A stretch of 64,000 nucleotides of DNA from Orrella daihaiensis (GTDB taxonomy: Bacteria > Pseudomonadota > Gammaproteobacteria > Burkholderiales > Burkholderiaceae_B): NCBI RefSeq assembly GCF_022811525.1, contig NZ_CP063982.1, positions 2,356,001 through 2,420,000 on the forward strand, written 5' to 3'. The notes below the pieces were generated by a model, which was given only the letters and a program-made list of their open reading frames with translations, made no database searches and was not told where the DNA came from. Position 1 is the stretch's first letter. Each line of letters opens with the position of its first letter. Positions 44,415-53,004 of this stretch are shown here, one piece after another. The position numbers and the translations under genes were made by a program.

Positions 44415-46214
44415 TCATGCTAACTGCAGCCGTGCCAGCCGTGCATACAAACCGTCTTGCTCAGCCATAGCCAAGAGCTCCTGATGCGTACCTTGCTCCA
44501 CCAACCTGCCCTCATCGAGCACCAGAATACGATCCACGCTAAGCACCGTCGCTAAACGATGCGCAATGATTAAAGACGTTCGACCGGGCAATACCGATTC
44601 CAATGCAAGCTGTACCTCACGCTCAGATACAGCATCAAGCGCACTTGTCGCCTCGTCTAAAAGCAGAATTGGCGGATTCTTCAGAATTGTGCGTGCGATT
44701 GAAATTCGTTGCTTCTGCCCACCAGACAGGCGCACACCGCGCTCACCCAGAAAGCTCTCATAACCATTAGGAAGTGCCGAGATAAAACCATGGGCATGCG
44801 CAGATTTAGCCGCTTGAATTACTTCATCATCAGTGGCATCAAGCCTGCCGTAGCGAATGTTTTCCATCGCGCTCGCCGCAAATATCACTGGCTCTTGTGA
44901 GACAACTCCAATCTGGAGCCGCAATTGATCAACTGTCCAGTCCAATAGATTTTTTCCGAATACAGTAATTTGTCCACTTTGTGGCTGATAGAACCGCAGC
45001 AACAATGAAAACAGCGTACTCTTGCCAGCCCCTGATGGACCAACGACTGCATAGCGTGAGCCTACTGGCACACTAAAACTTAAATGATCAAGCGTTAAAC
45101 GATCTAGTTGTGACGGATAGGCAAACGAAACAGCTTTAAACGCAATGGCTGGCGAAGACAGCTGATCGACTGCGGGTGTTGAATTGGCAAAGCCAGTAAC
45201 GATGGTGTTCGGTATAGCAGACTCAGCCTGCATCAGTTCAACGAGCCTTTCAGTGGCGCCGGCAGCGCGCTGCAAATCACCCCAGGTTTCAGACAATGCC
45301 CCAATGGACCCTGCGATCAGTACCGCATAGAGGACAAACTGGGTTAAATCACCAACTGACATTTGGCCGCTTGCGACATCACGCGCACCCATCCACAGCA
45401 CAAACACCATCACAGAAAATGCCATGACGATGGTGACTGCAGCAAGGGCTGCGCGCAGAGCGGTGCGTTTTTTTGCTTGTGCAAAGGCAATTTCTACCGC
45501 TCGCCCATAACGCTTTGTCTCATATGATTCACGCACAAAGGCTTGAACCGTGGTCATGGCATTTAAAACTTCACCAGCCATGGCACTAGTGTCAGCCACC
45601 TTATCCTGGCTGGTTCGTGAGAGTTTGCGCACATAACGACCCATGGCCCAAAGCGGCAATACCACCGCGAGCAGCAGAATAATCATGATGCTCGCAAGCC
45701 AAATGCTTGTGATTAACATCATCACGATGCCACCAACGAGCAATACAGCGCTTCTGAGTGCAATTGAAATACTGGAGCCCACCAACGTTTGCACCAGTGT
45801 CGTGTCACTGGTCAATCGGGACAGCACTTCTCCGGTTTGCAGTGTTTCAAAGTATTCCGGACTTTGACGCAGCACATTATCAAACACTTGCTTACGAATA
45901 TCGGCCACCACCCGTTCGCCCAACCAGGACATCAGATAGAACCTGGCCGCTGTCGCAAGTGCCAGAACCACAGCCACTATCAACAAGTCGAGGAATTTCT
46001 GATTAATCGCTGGATTTGCAAGTCCCGTATCAATCAACCCACGAAATGCTAGAGGCACAGCGAGTGTGGCGGCGGCAGCCAACAGTAAAAACACAATTGC
46101 GAGTAACCACTGCCCGCGATAACGTGAAAACACTCTATAGTCACGCCACCAACGAGCCAAGCTACCCAGAGACTTGCTGGCTTTAGATGGGCGTTTATCC
46201 TGAATCGTCGTCAT
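44415..46214 (-). CDS. MsbA-like ABC exporter (fused membrane and ATPase domains)
   Basis: 599 residues. Six-helix exporter domain (about 20-320) then an ATPase with GPSGAGKSTLF, LSGGQKQRISIARTI and ILLLDEATSALD. Half-transporter that acts as a homodimer; relatives flip lipids or expel drugs. Alone in its transcription unit, so the substrate is unknown. Confidence 0.9.
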   Translation of the reverse strand: MTTIQDKRPSKASKSLGSLARWWRDYRVFSRYRGQWLLAIVFLLLAAAATLAVPLAFRGLIDTGLANPAINQKFLDLLIVAVVLALATAARFYLMSWLGERVVADIRKQVFDNVLRQSPEYFETLQTGEVLSRLTSDTTLVQTLVGSSISIALRSAVLLVGGIVMMLITSIWLASIMIILLLAVVLPLWAMGRYVRKLSRTSQDKVADTSAMAGEVLNAMTTVQAFVRESYETKRYGRAVEIAFAQAKKRTALRAALAAVTIVMAFSVMVFVLWMGARDVASGQMSVGDLTQFVLYAVLIAGSIGALSETWGDLQRAAGATERLVELMQAESAIPNTIVTGFANSTPAVDQLSSPAIAFKAVSFAYPSQLDRLTLDHLSFSVPVGSRYAVVGPSGAGKSTLFSLLLRFYQPQSGQITVFGKNLLDWTVDQLRLQIGVVSQEPVIFAASAMENIRYGRLDATDDEVIQAAKSAHAHGFISALPNGYESFLGERGVRLSGGQKQRISIARTILKNPPILLLDEATSALDAVSEREVQLALESVLPGRTSLIIAHRLATVLSVDRILVLDEGRLVEQGTHQELLAMAEQDGLYARLARLQLA

Positions 46215-46289
46215 AGGCAGCAGTGTAAGGGCTACGCCGAACTTTGTAGGAAACGAACGTTATCTTGCGAACGCACCCTTGCTGAACGC

Positions 46290-47705
46290 TTACTGAGGAC
46301 GAGCCCGTCTGCGGCTATATAAAAAATAAAACATCACGGTTACACACAACCAAATCGCAAACAACTGGTAGACAGTCGCACTCAGATTAAAGAGCAGATA
46401 CAGACAACTCGCAATGCTAAGTACCGGGACGAGTGGATAAAAGGGGGTGCGATAACCAGGTGGCTGCCTTTTAAAGTAGCTACGCAAGACGATCAATGCA
46501 ATAGCGACCGCAATAAATGTGACTAACGTTCCAAGGCTCACCATGCTCCAGAGCATATGGCTAGGCACCACAGCAGCTAATGGTGTGACGATGATCGCTG
46601 AGACCAAGATCCCTGTGCTCGGACTGCGGCTGTGTGGATTGATTTTCCCGAGAGCCTCTGGAATGATCTTGTCACGTGCCATCGCAAAGAAAATCCGTGA
46701 CTGACCATAAAGACATACCAGCGTGACGCTAAAAATTGACATCACCGCACCAGCAGCAAGGATACCGGCTAGCCAGGGGGCATCTGTCGCTCTCTGCAAA
46801 ATCATCGTGAGGCTACCTTGATGACCCGCAAAATCACCCGCTGGCTGCACGCCAAGGCTGCTCACGGCGACCAGGACGTAGACGGCCGTCACCACAATGA
46901 GTGCCGCAATGATGGCAAGGGGGATGTTTCTCTGTGGATTGATAGCCTCTTCACTTGCATTGACCACCGCATCCAACCCAATAAAACTAAAGAACACAAT
47001 CGCAGCGGCTGCACCAACGCCCTCAATGCCGAATGGCATAAAAGGTACAAAGTTCTCTTGTTGAAATACCAGCAGTGCCATCAAAACAAACAACGCCAGT
47101 ACGCCGAGCTTTGATAACGTCAGAATCGCATTCACGATCGCTGACTCGCGCGAACCGCGCAGCAACAGAATTGTGCACATCCAGACTAGCACCACTGCCG
47201 GCAGATTGACGTAGCTTTGGCCGCTTAGGACCCAACCTTCTTCACCGTCTACAAAGGGAGCTGTACGTATGGCCATTGGTATTTGTTGACCGCTCACGAT
47301 CGTGATCAAGTCATTCAAATAGCTGCTCCAGCCCACTGCTACAGCAGCGCCGGCAATACCCCACTCAAGTAACAGACAGGCTGCCACCAACATGGCTGCA
47401 CCCTCACCGAGTGTCATGTAGGTGAACGTATATGAGGATCCAGAAACTGGCAACGATGAAGACACCTCGGCATAACAAAGCGCGGTCAATGCAGCTGTGA
47501 CTGCCGCCAGAACGAAGGACAACACCACAGCAGGACCTGCAATCGGCACTGTCTCGGCAAGCGCAAAGAAAATCCCCGTCCCGAGCGTACTACCGACACC
47601 CATTAGCGTGAGTTGAAACAATGAGAGATTGCGCAGCAATCCGCCCGCAACACTTTTGTCGTCAACTGAAGGCAGTGCTTTACGGCGTAAGATCTGATTT
47701 AACAC
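46290..47705 (-). CDS. APC-family amino-acid permease (CAT-like)
   Basis: 471 residues, 12-14 hydrophobic helices. LMGVGSTLGTGIFFALAE is the first-helix substrate-binding motif, and FSFIGLDAVVNASEEAINPQRNIPLAI is the characteristic helix-6 region (here summarised) of cationic amino-acid transporter-like permeases. Substrate likely a cationic or neutral amino acid. A strong dyad lies 55 bases before its start. Confidence 0.88.
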   Translation of the reverse strand: MLNQILRRKALPSVDDKSVAGGLLRNLSLFQLTLMGVGSTLGTGIFFALAETVPIAGPAVVLSFVLAAVTAALTALCYAEVSSSLPVSGSSYTFTYMTLGEGAAMLVAACLLLEWGIAGAAVAVGWSSYLNDLITIVSGQQIPMAIRTAPFVDGEEGWVLSGQSYVNLPAVVLVWMCTILLLRGSRESAIVNAILTLSKLGVLALFVLMALLVFQQENFVPFMPFGIEGVGAAAAIVFFSFIGLDAVVNASEEAINPQRNIPLAIIAALIVVTAVYVLVAVSSLGVQPAGDFAGHQGSLTMILQRATDAPWLAGILAAGAVMSIFSVTLVCLYGQSRIFFAMARDKIIPEALGKINPHSRSPSTGILVSAIIVTPLAAVVPSHMLWSMVSLGTLVTFIAVAIALIVLRSYFKRQPPGYRTPFYPLVPVLSIASCLYLLFNLSATVYQLFAIWLCVTVMFYFLYSRRRARPQ

Positions 47706-47759
47706 AACGGTCTGTTTCTAGTCACAACCAAATGTCACGTACCATTTAATTTGTGACTA

Positions 47760-47820
47760 TTTCATGGCTCGTCAAAAACGCCAGTGTAATTGAATCGCGC
47801 ATTTTGACGACTTCATGAAA
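47760..47820. promoter_or_regulatory. Long interrupted dyad between the APC permease and DUF2805 genes
   Basis: TTTCATG (47760-47766), two bases and TCGTCAAAA (47769-47777) mirror TTTTGACGA (47802-47810), three bases and CATGAAA (47814-47820), with 24 bases in the middle. Sixteen base pairs in two blocks. It fits an operator bound by a dimer at two half-sites, or a regulatory hairpin in the permease leader. Confidence 0.5.
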
Positions 47821-47983
47821 CGAATCGACAAACATTGCCAAGCGATATCCTCAACCCGGATGTCATACCCCCACAGCCTATACTGAGAAAGCCCTACTGC
47901 CTGTACTACCGAATTAATCTACTGACACCATAGAGATAGCTAACTCACTAGCACCTCACCGATGCAGCCCTCAGCAAATAACC

Positions 47984-48211
47984 ATGACATCAAAGGTTGA
48001 AGCACCCATCACACTAGACACCGCAACCATCAGCGAAGTTATCTCGATGGCGCTAGGTGACGGGATTATGTTTAAGCAAATTCAGACCCAACACGGACTG
48101 AACGCCGATGAAGTTAAAGCGCTGATGCGACATCACCTAAAACCCGGCAGCTACAAAGCGTGGCGCAAGCGTGTTCGGTACATGAGAGATAAACGAACAC
48201 ACTATAAGTAA
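47984..48211 (+). CDS. DUF2805 / TIGR03643-family protein
   Basis: 75 residues. The pattern ISMALGDGIMFKQIQTQHGL, then EVKALMRHHLKPGSYKAWRKRV matches the small DUF2805 family, whose members end in a basic WRKRV helix and look like single helix-turn-helix modules. A DNA- or RNA-binding role is suggested by charge and helix pattern but is unproven. Confidence 0.8.
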   Translation: MTSKVEAPITLDTATISEVISMALGDGIMFKQIQTQHGLNADEVKALMRHHLKPGSYKAWRKRVRYMRDKRTHYK

Positions 48212-48222
48212 CATGCCAGTTC

Positions 48223-48621
48223 CTATGAACGCAGTGCCGCTAGGTCCTCGCCGTTTACAAACAGTCTCACACCAATCCTGCCACAGACCGTGCCGCCGGT
48301 GCCATCGGGGCGCGATTTTTTCAGACAGATCTCCACGCCTTGAATCTGCTTGAACTTTGCACAGCATCGCACGATATGACTGGCTAATATTTCCTGAGTT
48401 TCATAGCGTTTGTTTTGTGAGACAGCATGGATTTGTTCCAGTAGTGGGTCATAGTCAAACACATGCGCCATACCGTCTTGCTTGATAAGCACTAAAGCAG
48501 GGTCTACCCGCAACGTCAAATCCAGAAGATGCTCGTAAGGATCGGAATCACCGGACGCAAAAACACCGATGTGTGCCTTGACAGGCACATCAGAGAGTTC
48601 GATGGTGCTGTGCAGGGTCAC
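48223..48621 (-). CDS. Dihydroneopterin aldolase-like protein (FolB family)
   Basis: 132 residues. T-fold protein: IELSDVPVKAHIGVF at the N-terminus, FDYDPLLEQIHAVSQ, then YETQEILASHIVRCC and VEICLKKSRPDGTGG, where the family Lys is in LKKS. It could take part in folate synthesis, but it lies apart from other fol genes and the start region differs from classical FolB, so a paralogue is possible. Confidence 0.78.
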   Translation of the reverse strand: MTLHSTIELSDVPVKAHIGVFASGDSDPYEHLLDLTLRVDPALVLIKQDGMAHVFDYDPLLEQIHAVSQNKRYETQEILASHIVRCCAKFKQIQGVEICLKKSRPDGTGGTVCGRIGVRLFVNGEDLAALRS

Positions 48622-48778
48622 TGCTCACTCCAGTTTTATCTAACACGACTGAAAGCCTACAACAGAAAACCGCGGTGAGGACAGATAATCTTAGTCACAA
48701 GATCACGACAGCATCGCCCATCGAACTAAAGATATGGCGAAATTTTGTGTAGTGACACTTCTACGGAGTCTTATTTGA

Positions 48779-48804
48779 CGTCCTCCCCGTCCTGAACGAC
48801 GAGG
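48779..48804 (-). ncRNA. Right-end hairpin, 3' part of a putative omegaRNA
   Basis: In IS605 elements the guide-scaffold RNA (omegaRNA/reRNA) spans the tnpB 3' end and the right end, with flanking DNA as guide. Here the hairpin lies at 48785-48804 with one mismatched pair (usual GACGGGG is GACGAGG). The RNA would run on through TCAA into about 16 flanking bases (48774 downward). Expression is inferred. Confidence 0.45.
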
Positions 48805-48820
48805 ATTCCTCTTGGCTTTC

Positions 48821-50104
48821 TCAAGCCGCCAGGATTGGGCGTGTATCGCTACTTCCCAATGGTTCCTGCTTCATCGTTAAAACCAACGTTTCAACTCCAC
48901 AGGCTAGCACCCGATGCCCTCGGGCTAATACGTTCAAAGCACCCACCAAGTCAGCGTTTTCTGCATAACCGCATGCTACACATTTAAATCTTGACTGTGT
49001 GGTGCGGTTGTCTTTGCTGACATGGTGGCAACATGGGCAGGTCTGTGAGGTGTGTTGAGGATTGACCTTCATCACTTCGCCTCCTAGCCAGGCTTGCTTA
49101 TATTCAAGCATCCGTACAAACATGCCCCAGCCTTGGTCCAGAATCGATCTGTTTAAGCCCGACTTGGCTTTTACCTGCCGACCTGGATTGGCCATATCGC
49201 CTTTGGCCGATTTCGTCATGTTTCTCACCTTCAAGTCCTCAACTACAACCATGGCGTGGTTTTTGCTGATCAGCGTTGAGGCTTTGTGCAAGAAATCATG
49301 TCTCGCATTAGCGATGCGTTCATGCAGACGGGCTATCTTATTCGTTAACTTCTGCCAGTTGGCAGAGAACCTCACTTTCTTGCTCAAACGGCGTTGGGCC
49401 ATAGCCAACTTCGCTTGCAACTGCTTAAAACTATTGAATGTGCTTAGAGGCTCTATGTATGAACCGTCAGACAAGGTGGCAAAGCGACTGACGCCCAAAT
49501 CGATGGCCACGATCGAAGTGGCCGGGTGAGCTGATAGTTGCGCTTCATACTCGGTCTGAATCGACACGTACCAGTGCTCGCCTTTGCGGCTGACCGTCAT
49601 GTTCCTGATGTCACCGATCACCTGTCGGCTGTTGCGATACTTGACCCAGCCAATCTTGGGCAGGTATGCCCGATTGGCTTTCTCATCGAGCTTGCAACCT
49701 TGCGGGTAGCGAAAGCTGTCACTTGAACTACCACTGGCCCCACCACCCGCACCACCACCGGCACCACCCGCTCCCTTTTTCTTAAAGCGCGGGATCCGTT
49801 TGAGTGGCTGTGTCTTGTCAAAGGCATCTTTGAACGCGCGAGCCAGGTCTTTGAGGGTTTGCTGCAACGGCTGGGAGTGCACGGATTTTAGAAACCCGTA
49901 TTCCTCAGACTGCTTCCACAGTCCAAGCCAATAAACCAACTCAAAGTACCAGAGCAGTGGCTGCTTGTTCTCAAGGCGAGACAGATTTAACGCAAGCGCT
50001 TTATTCCAGACAAAGCGATTGGCACCGGCGAACTCCACCATCTTCTGCGCTTGCTCTGGGGTGGGATTGAGCCGGAATTTAAATGCTTTGCGAATCACTG
50101 TCAT
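48821..50104 (-). CDS. tnpB: RNA-guided nuclease TnpB
   Basis: 427 residues. RuvC catalytic residues are intact: D202 in AIDLGVSRF, E289 in VVVEDLKVRN and D385 in AENADLVGALN. The zinc finger is CPCC (356-359) with CVAC (375-378). N-terminal WED/REC region begins RKAFKFRLNPTPEQ. A glycine-rich insert (111-128: Gly, Ala and Ser only) separates FKKK from SFRYPQG and is not usual for the family. TnpB cuts DNA matching its guide next to a TAM and helps the element persist. Confidence 0.92.
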   Translation of the reverse strand: MTVIRKAFKFRLNPTPEQAQKMVEFAGANRFVWNKALALNLSRLENKQPLLWYFELVYWLGLWKQSEEYGFLKSVHSQPLQQTLKDLARAFKDAFDKTQPLKRIPRFKKKGAGGAGGGAGGGASGSSSDSFRYPQGCKLDEKANRAYLPKIGWVKYRNSRQVIGDIRNMTVSRKGEHWYVSIQTEYEAQLSAHPATSIVAIDLGVSRFATLSDGSYIEPLSTFNSFKQLQAKLAMAQRRLSKKVRFSANWQKLTNKIARLHERIANARHDFLHKASTLISKNHAMVVVEDLKVRNMTKSAKGDMANPGRQVKAKSGLNRSILDQGWGMFVRMLEYKQAWLGGEVMKVNPQHTSQTCPCCHHVSKDNRTTQSRFKCVACGYAENADLVGALNVLARGHRVLACGVETLVLTMKQEPLGSSDTRPILAA

Positions 50105-50191
50105 AATGACAAGGATTTTACCAAAGGCACTGGAGATCCGGCAGCCCAGGAGACAAAAAACAACCGAAAAGAACTAACCGACAGGCTGCGC

Positions 50192-50237
50192 CTGCGCGCT
50201 TACATCCCCGATCTGAAGAACGGGGCTTTACGCGCAG
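50192..50237 (-). repeat. Left-end nested hairpin of the IS605 element
   Basis: Outer arms CTGCGCG (50192-50198) and CGCGCAG (50231-50237), inner arms CCCCG (50206-50210) and CGGGG (50221-50225). The inner loop shares the CTGAA core with the right-end hairpin, as expected when one transposase recognises both ends. Confidence 0.75.
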
Positions 50238-50346
50238 AACGGTAAATAGCTCATCACCAGGCTCGCCATGACGTGATCCAATGGTGTAAGTTCACTTTAA
50301 TTGGAAGCAACCAACCGGGCTAATCAAATCCCGATCTACTTTAATC

Positions 50347-51711
50347 ATGGTTAATCCGTCAACGTCTCCAGCACCCACACAGGTCAACACCCGGGCTCTG
50401 GTGTCCCTGATGTTAAGCGTTGTAGTGGTCACCATGGATATATCTTTGACCAGTACCGCCGTACCCGCTATTGCCCAAAGTCTTGGCCAAAGCCCTGCGC
50501 AAACGATCTGGATTATCAACATTTATTACTTGACGGTAGTGGCCTCCTTGTTACCACTAGCCGCGCTCGGTGAAATCATCGGTCACAAGAGGGTCTTCAG
50601 TGTGGGGCTTGTGATTTTCGCCATCGGGGCTTTGATTAGCGGATTTTCAGAATCACTCACCACTCTAATGCTTGCACGGGGCCTGTTAGGCATTGGCGCA
50701 GCAAGCGTCTCATCCACGACGCCCGCACTAGTCAGGACGCTCTATCCACCCGCTCAAATTGGCCGTGGATATGGCCTGTATGCCTTGATCGTTGGTGTGG
50801 CATTCACCGCTGGACCGACTGTCGCATCGGTGGTGTTATCGATCACCAGCTGGCAATGGATCTATTTGGCCAATGTCCCATTTGCCTTGGCTGCTTTATG
50901 GTTGATCACAACAGGACTTCCTGACTCGGAGCGAGCAGACAGGCGGCTTGACCCGATAGCAGCCGTCCTTTGCGCCTTGATGTTTGCAGCTCTGCTCACA
51001 GCTGTTTCAAGTGTGGGTCATTTAAAGTGGATGCAGGTAGCGATCGCTGGTTTGGCCACGTTTGCATTAACCTACGCCCTAATGCGTCGCGAAGCCAATA
51101 AACCGGCTCCCATCCTTGGCATTGACCTGTTTCGGATTCGGCTGTTTGCACTGTCATCAATGACAGCCATTACTGCATTCACCGTACAGGGTTTAGTCTT
51201 TGTGGTGTTACCGCTGCTGCTGACCATAGAGCTTGACTACACGCCAGCACAAGCAGGGCTACTGATAACGCCGTGGCCAGCTGCACTAGCGATATTTAAC
51301 GGTATCTCCGGACGCTTGACGGAACACATTGCTCCCGGCGCGCTCGGAGCCGTGGGAATGATCATAGTTGCTGTCGGCCTCATTCTGGTAGGCACAATGC
51401 CAGACCAAGCAACACCCTTCGATATCGGCTGGCGGTTGGTTGTCTGTGGCATTGGTTTTGGGTTGTATCAGTCACCCAATATGGTGGCTTTGATGAACAG
51501 CGCCCCGAAGAACCGCAGTGGCAGCGCTAGCGGCATAGTAGCCACTTCACGACTACTGGGACAGTGCATTGGTGCGACAGCTGTCGCATTCTGCCTGTCA
51601 AGTTTCGGCAATACAGGCATACAAACGGCAATCTGGGTTGGTGTGGTCGTGGCTGTCCTGTCAGCCTCAATCAGTGCTAGTCGATTAACAAGGATGGCAC
51701 AGCATTCATAG
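50347..51711 (+). CDS. MFS drug efflux pump, EmrB/QacA (DHA2) type
   Basis: 454 residues, about 14 helices. Motif TMDISLTSTAVPAIAQSLGQ near the N-terminus is the DHA2 hallmark (here the first-helix D plus VPxIA), and LARGLLGIGAASVSS, GRGYGLYALIVGVAFTAGPT are MFS motifs. Proton-driven drug or metabolite export. Independent unit downstream of the IS element. Confidence 0.88.
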   Translation: MVNPSTSPAPTQVNTRALVSLMLSVVVVTMDISLTSTAVPAIAQSLGQSPAQTIWIINIYYLTVVASLLPLAALGEIIGHKRVFSVGLVIFAIGALISGFSESLTTLMLARGLLGIGAASVSSTTPALVRTLYPPAQIGRGYGLYALIVGVAFTAGPTVASVVLSITSWQWIYLANVPFALAALWLITTGLPDSERADRRLDPIAAVLCALMFAALLTAVSSVGHLKWMQVAIAGLATFALTYALMRREANKPAPILGIDLFRIRLFALSSMTAITAFTVQGLVFVVLPLLLTIELDYTPAQAGLLITPWPAALAIFNGISGRLTEHIAPGALGAVGMIIVAVGLILVGTMPDQATPFDIGWRLVVCGIGFGLYQSPNMVALMNSAPKNRSGSASGIVATSRLLGQCIGATAVAFCLSSFGNTGIQTAIWVGVVVAVLSASISASRLTRMAQHS

Positions 51712-51891
51712 TCAGACCGCCTGTTGGCCAAGGAGAATGCACACCACAAAAGAGCACCGAATACCGCCCCAGAAAAATCGTTCGTCGCCAATGAGCATCT
51801 GAGCCAGCATCTGCGGTTAAACCTGTGCCACTTTGCGAGTAGCACTTTGTTAATAGCAGCTCGTTGTGAATCCCTCGCACAAGACCCACCG

Positions 51892-52914
51892 TTATTTCCC
51901 GTGGCGCTCCCACGCCAGTTTGGCGCCCTGTGCCAAGGCATAAAGCTTCTGCATGGCAACCTCTCGACTCATGGGTGCAAGACCGCAGTTCGTACAGGCA
52001 ATTAAATGCTTCTTGGGAACAAACTGTAAAGCACGGCCTATGGTATCCGCGATTTCTTCAGGACTCTCAATATCCGGATTCGCAACATCAATGACACCTA
52101 CCATGACATCTTTACCCTCAAGAAGCTTCATCAACTCCATGGGGACGTGGGAATGCATGCACTCAAGGCTAACCTGCTGAATTGAACTCTTGGCCAAAGC
52201 AGGGAATACCTTCTCGTATTGACGCCATTCATCCCCGAGTGTTTTTTTCCAATTGTTATTGGCTTCGATCCCGTAGCCATAACAAATGTGAACCGCAGTC
52301 GTGCAAGTCAAACCTTGAGCCGCCCGTTCCAGTGCCGCAACTCCCCACTGAACCGCATCATCCATGTAAACGTTAAAAGCCGGCTCATCAAACTGGATAA
52401 TATCTACGCCATCGGCTTGCAGAGCCAGCGCTTCTTGATTAAGCAATTCAGCAAACGCCATGGCCATCTTGACCTTGTCGCCATAAAACCGATCGGCAAC
52501 CGTATCCACAATCGTCATGGGACCTGGCAAGGTGAACTTCACTTTTTTGCGTGTATGCGCCCGGGTCAGTTGCGCTTCAAACGCATGCACACGGCCTTTC
52601 AAACGCAAAGGTGCAATGACTTGAGGGACCATAGCGTCATAGCGATTGTTACGAATCCCCATCTTCACTTTATTTACAAAATCAATGCCCTCCACATGCT
52701 CTACGAAACCATGAACAAAATGTTGACGGGCTTGCTCGCCATCGCCGATGACGTCTAATCCAGCATCTTCTTGAGCCTTGATCCAAACAAGTGTGGCATC
52801 TGCTTTGGCCTGCAAAAGTTCGGCACCTTGGCTTTTCCACTCTGGCCAGAGTTTTTCAGTTTCAGCCAACCAAGCGGGTTTGGGTAAGCTGCCAGCGATT
52901 GCAGTTTTAAACAA
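51892..52914 (-). CDS. MetE C-terminal-like methyltransferase
   Basis: 340 residues, about the size of the MetE catalytic barrel alone (archaeal-type MetE). VDIIQFDEPAFNVY, a ligand-containing VSLECMHSHVP and the C-terminal IACTNCGLAPMSREVA carry the zinc-binding His/Cys/Cys set. It would transfer a methyl group to a thiol such as homocysteine. Methyl donor unknown, since the MetE N-terminal folate-binding half is missing. Confidence 0.85.
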   Translation of the reverse strand: MFKTAIAGSLPKPAWLAETEKLWPEWKSQGAELLQAKADATLVWIKAQEDAGLDVIGDGEQARQHFVHGFVEHVEGIDFVNKVKMGIRNNRYDAMVPQVIAPLRLKGRVHAFEAQLTRAHTRKKVKFTLPGPMTIVDTVADRFYGDKVKMAMAFAELLNQEALALQADGVDIIQFDEPAFNVYMDDAVQWGVAALERAAQGLTCTTAVHICYGYGIEANNNWKKTLGDEWRQYEKVFPALAKSSIQQVSLECMHSHVPMELMKLLEGKDVMVGVIDVANPDIESPEEIADTIGRALQFVPKKHLIACTNCGLAPMSREVAMQKLYALAQGAKLAWERHGK

Positions 52915-53004
52915 GATAATCTCCTTTATAGATGCAAGATCTTATCCCAGCGAACGGCACACTACCAAGCCTGTCGTCAACCACATGGACAGGACTTTGT
53001 ATTG

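Larger units (their letters stand above)
48775..50241 (-). mobile_element. IS200/IS605-type element encoding only TnpB
   Basis: The right end (48775-48820 on this strand) has hairpin CCCCGTC-CTGAAC-GACGAGG and ends TCAA, the typical IS605-family end. The left end (50105-50241) has a nested hairpin: CTGCGCG/CGCGCAG outside CCCCG/CGGGG. Minus-strand sequence directly before the left end is TTTAC, the expected target/TAM type. Length about 1.47 kb. No tnpA; it would need a transposase in trans. Exact ends are deduced from hairpins and the TTTAC and TCAA motifs. Confidence 0.78.

Noticed and set aside
44410..44424. Short dyad GTTAG-N5-CTAAC at the ABC exporter stop
   Set aside because: Only 5-base arms with no T-run; too weak to call a terminator.
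47984..48211. DUF2805 gene as a tRNA-like or toxin gene
   Set aside because: Sequence matches the TIGR03643-type pattern; no antitoxin partner is adjacent.
48775..50241. TnpA transposase or CRISPR repeats near TnpB
   Set aside because: Searched both flanks by eye; no Y1 transposase ORF and no regularly spaced repeats.
51724..52005. 93-residue reading frame between the MFS pump and the MetE-like gene
   Set aside because: Mostly antisense to the MetE-like gene and unlike any family; no ribosome site.
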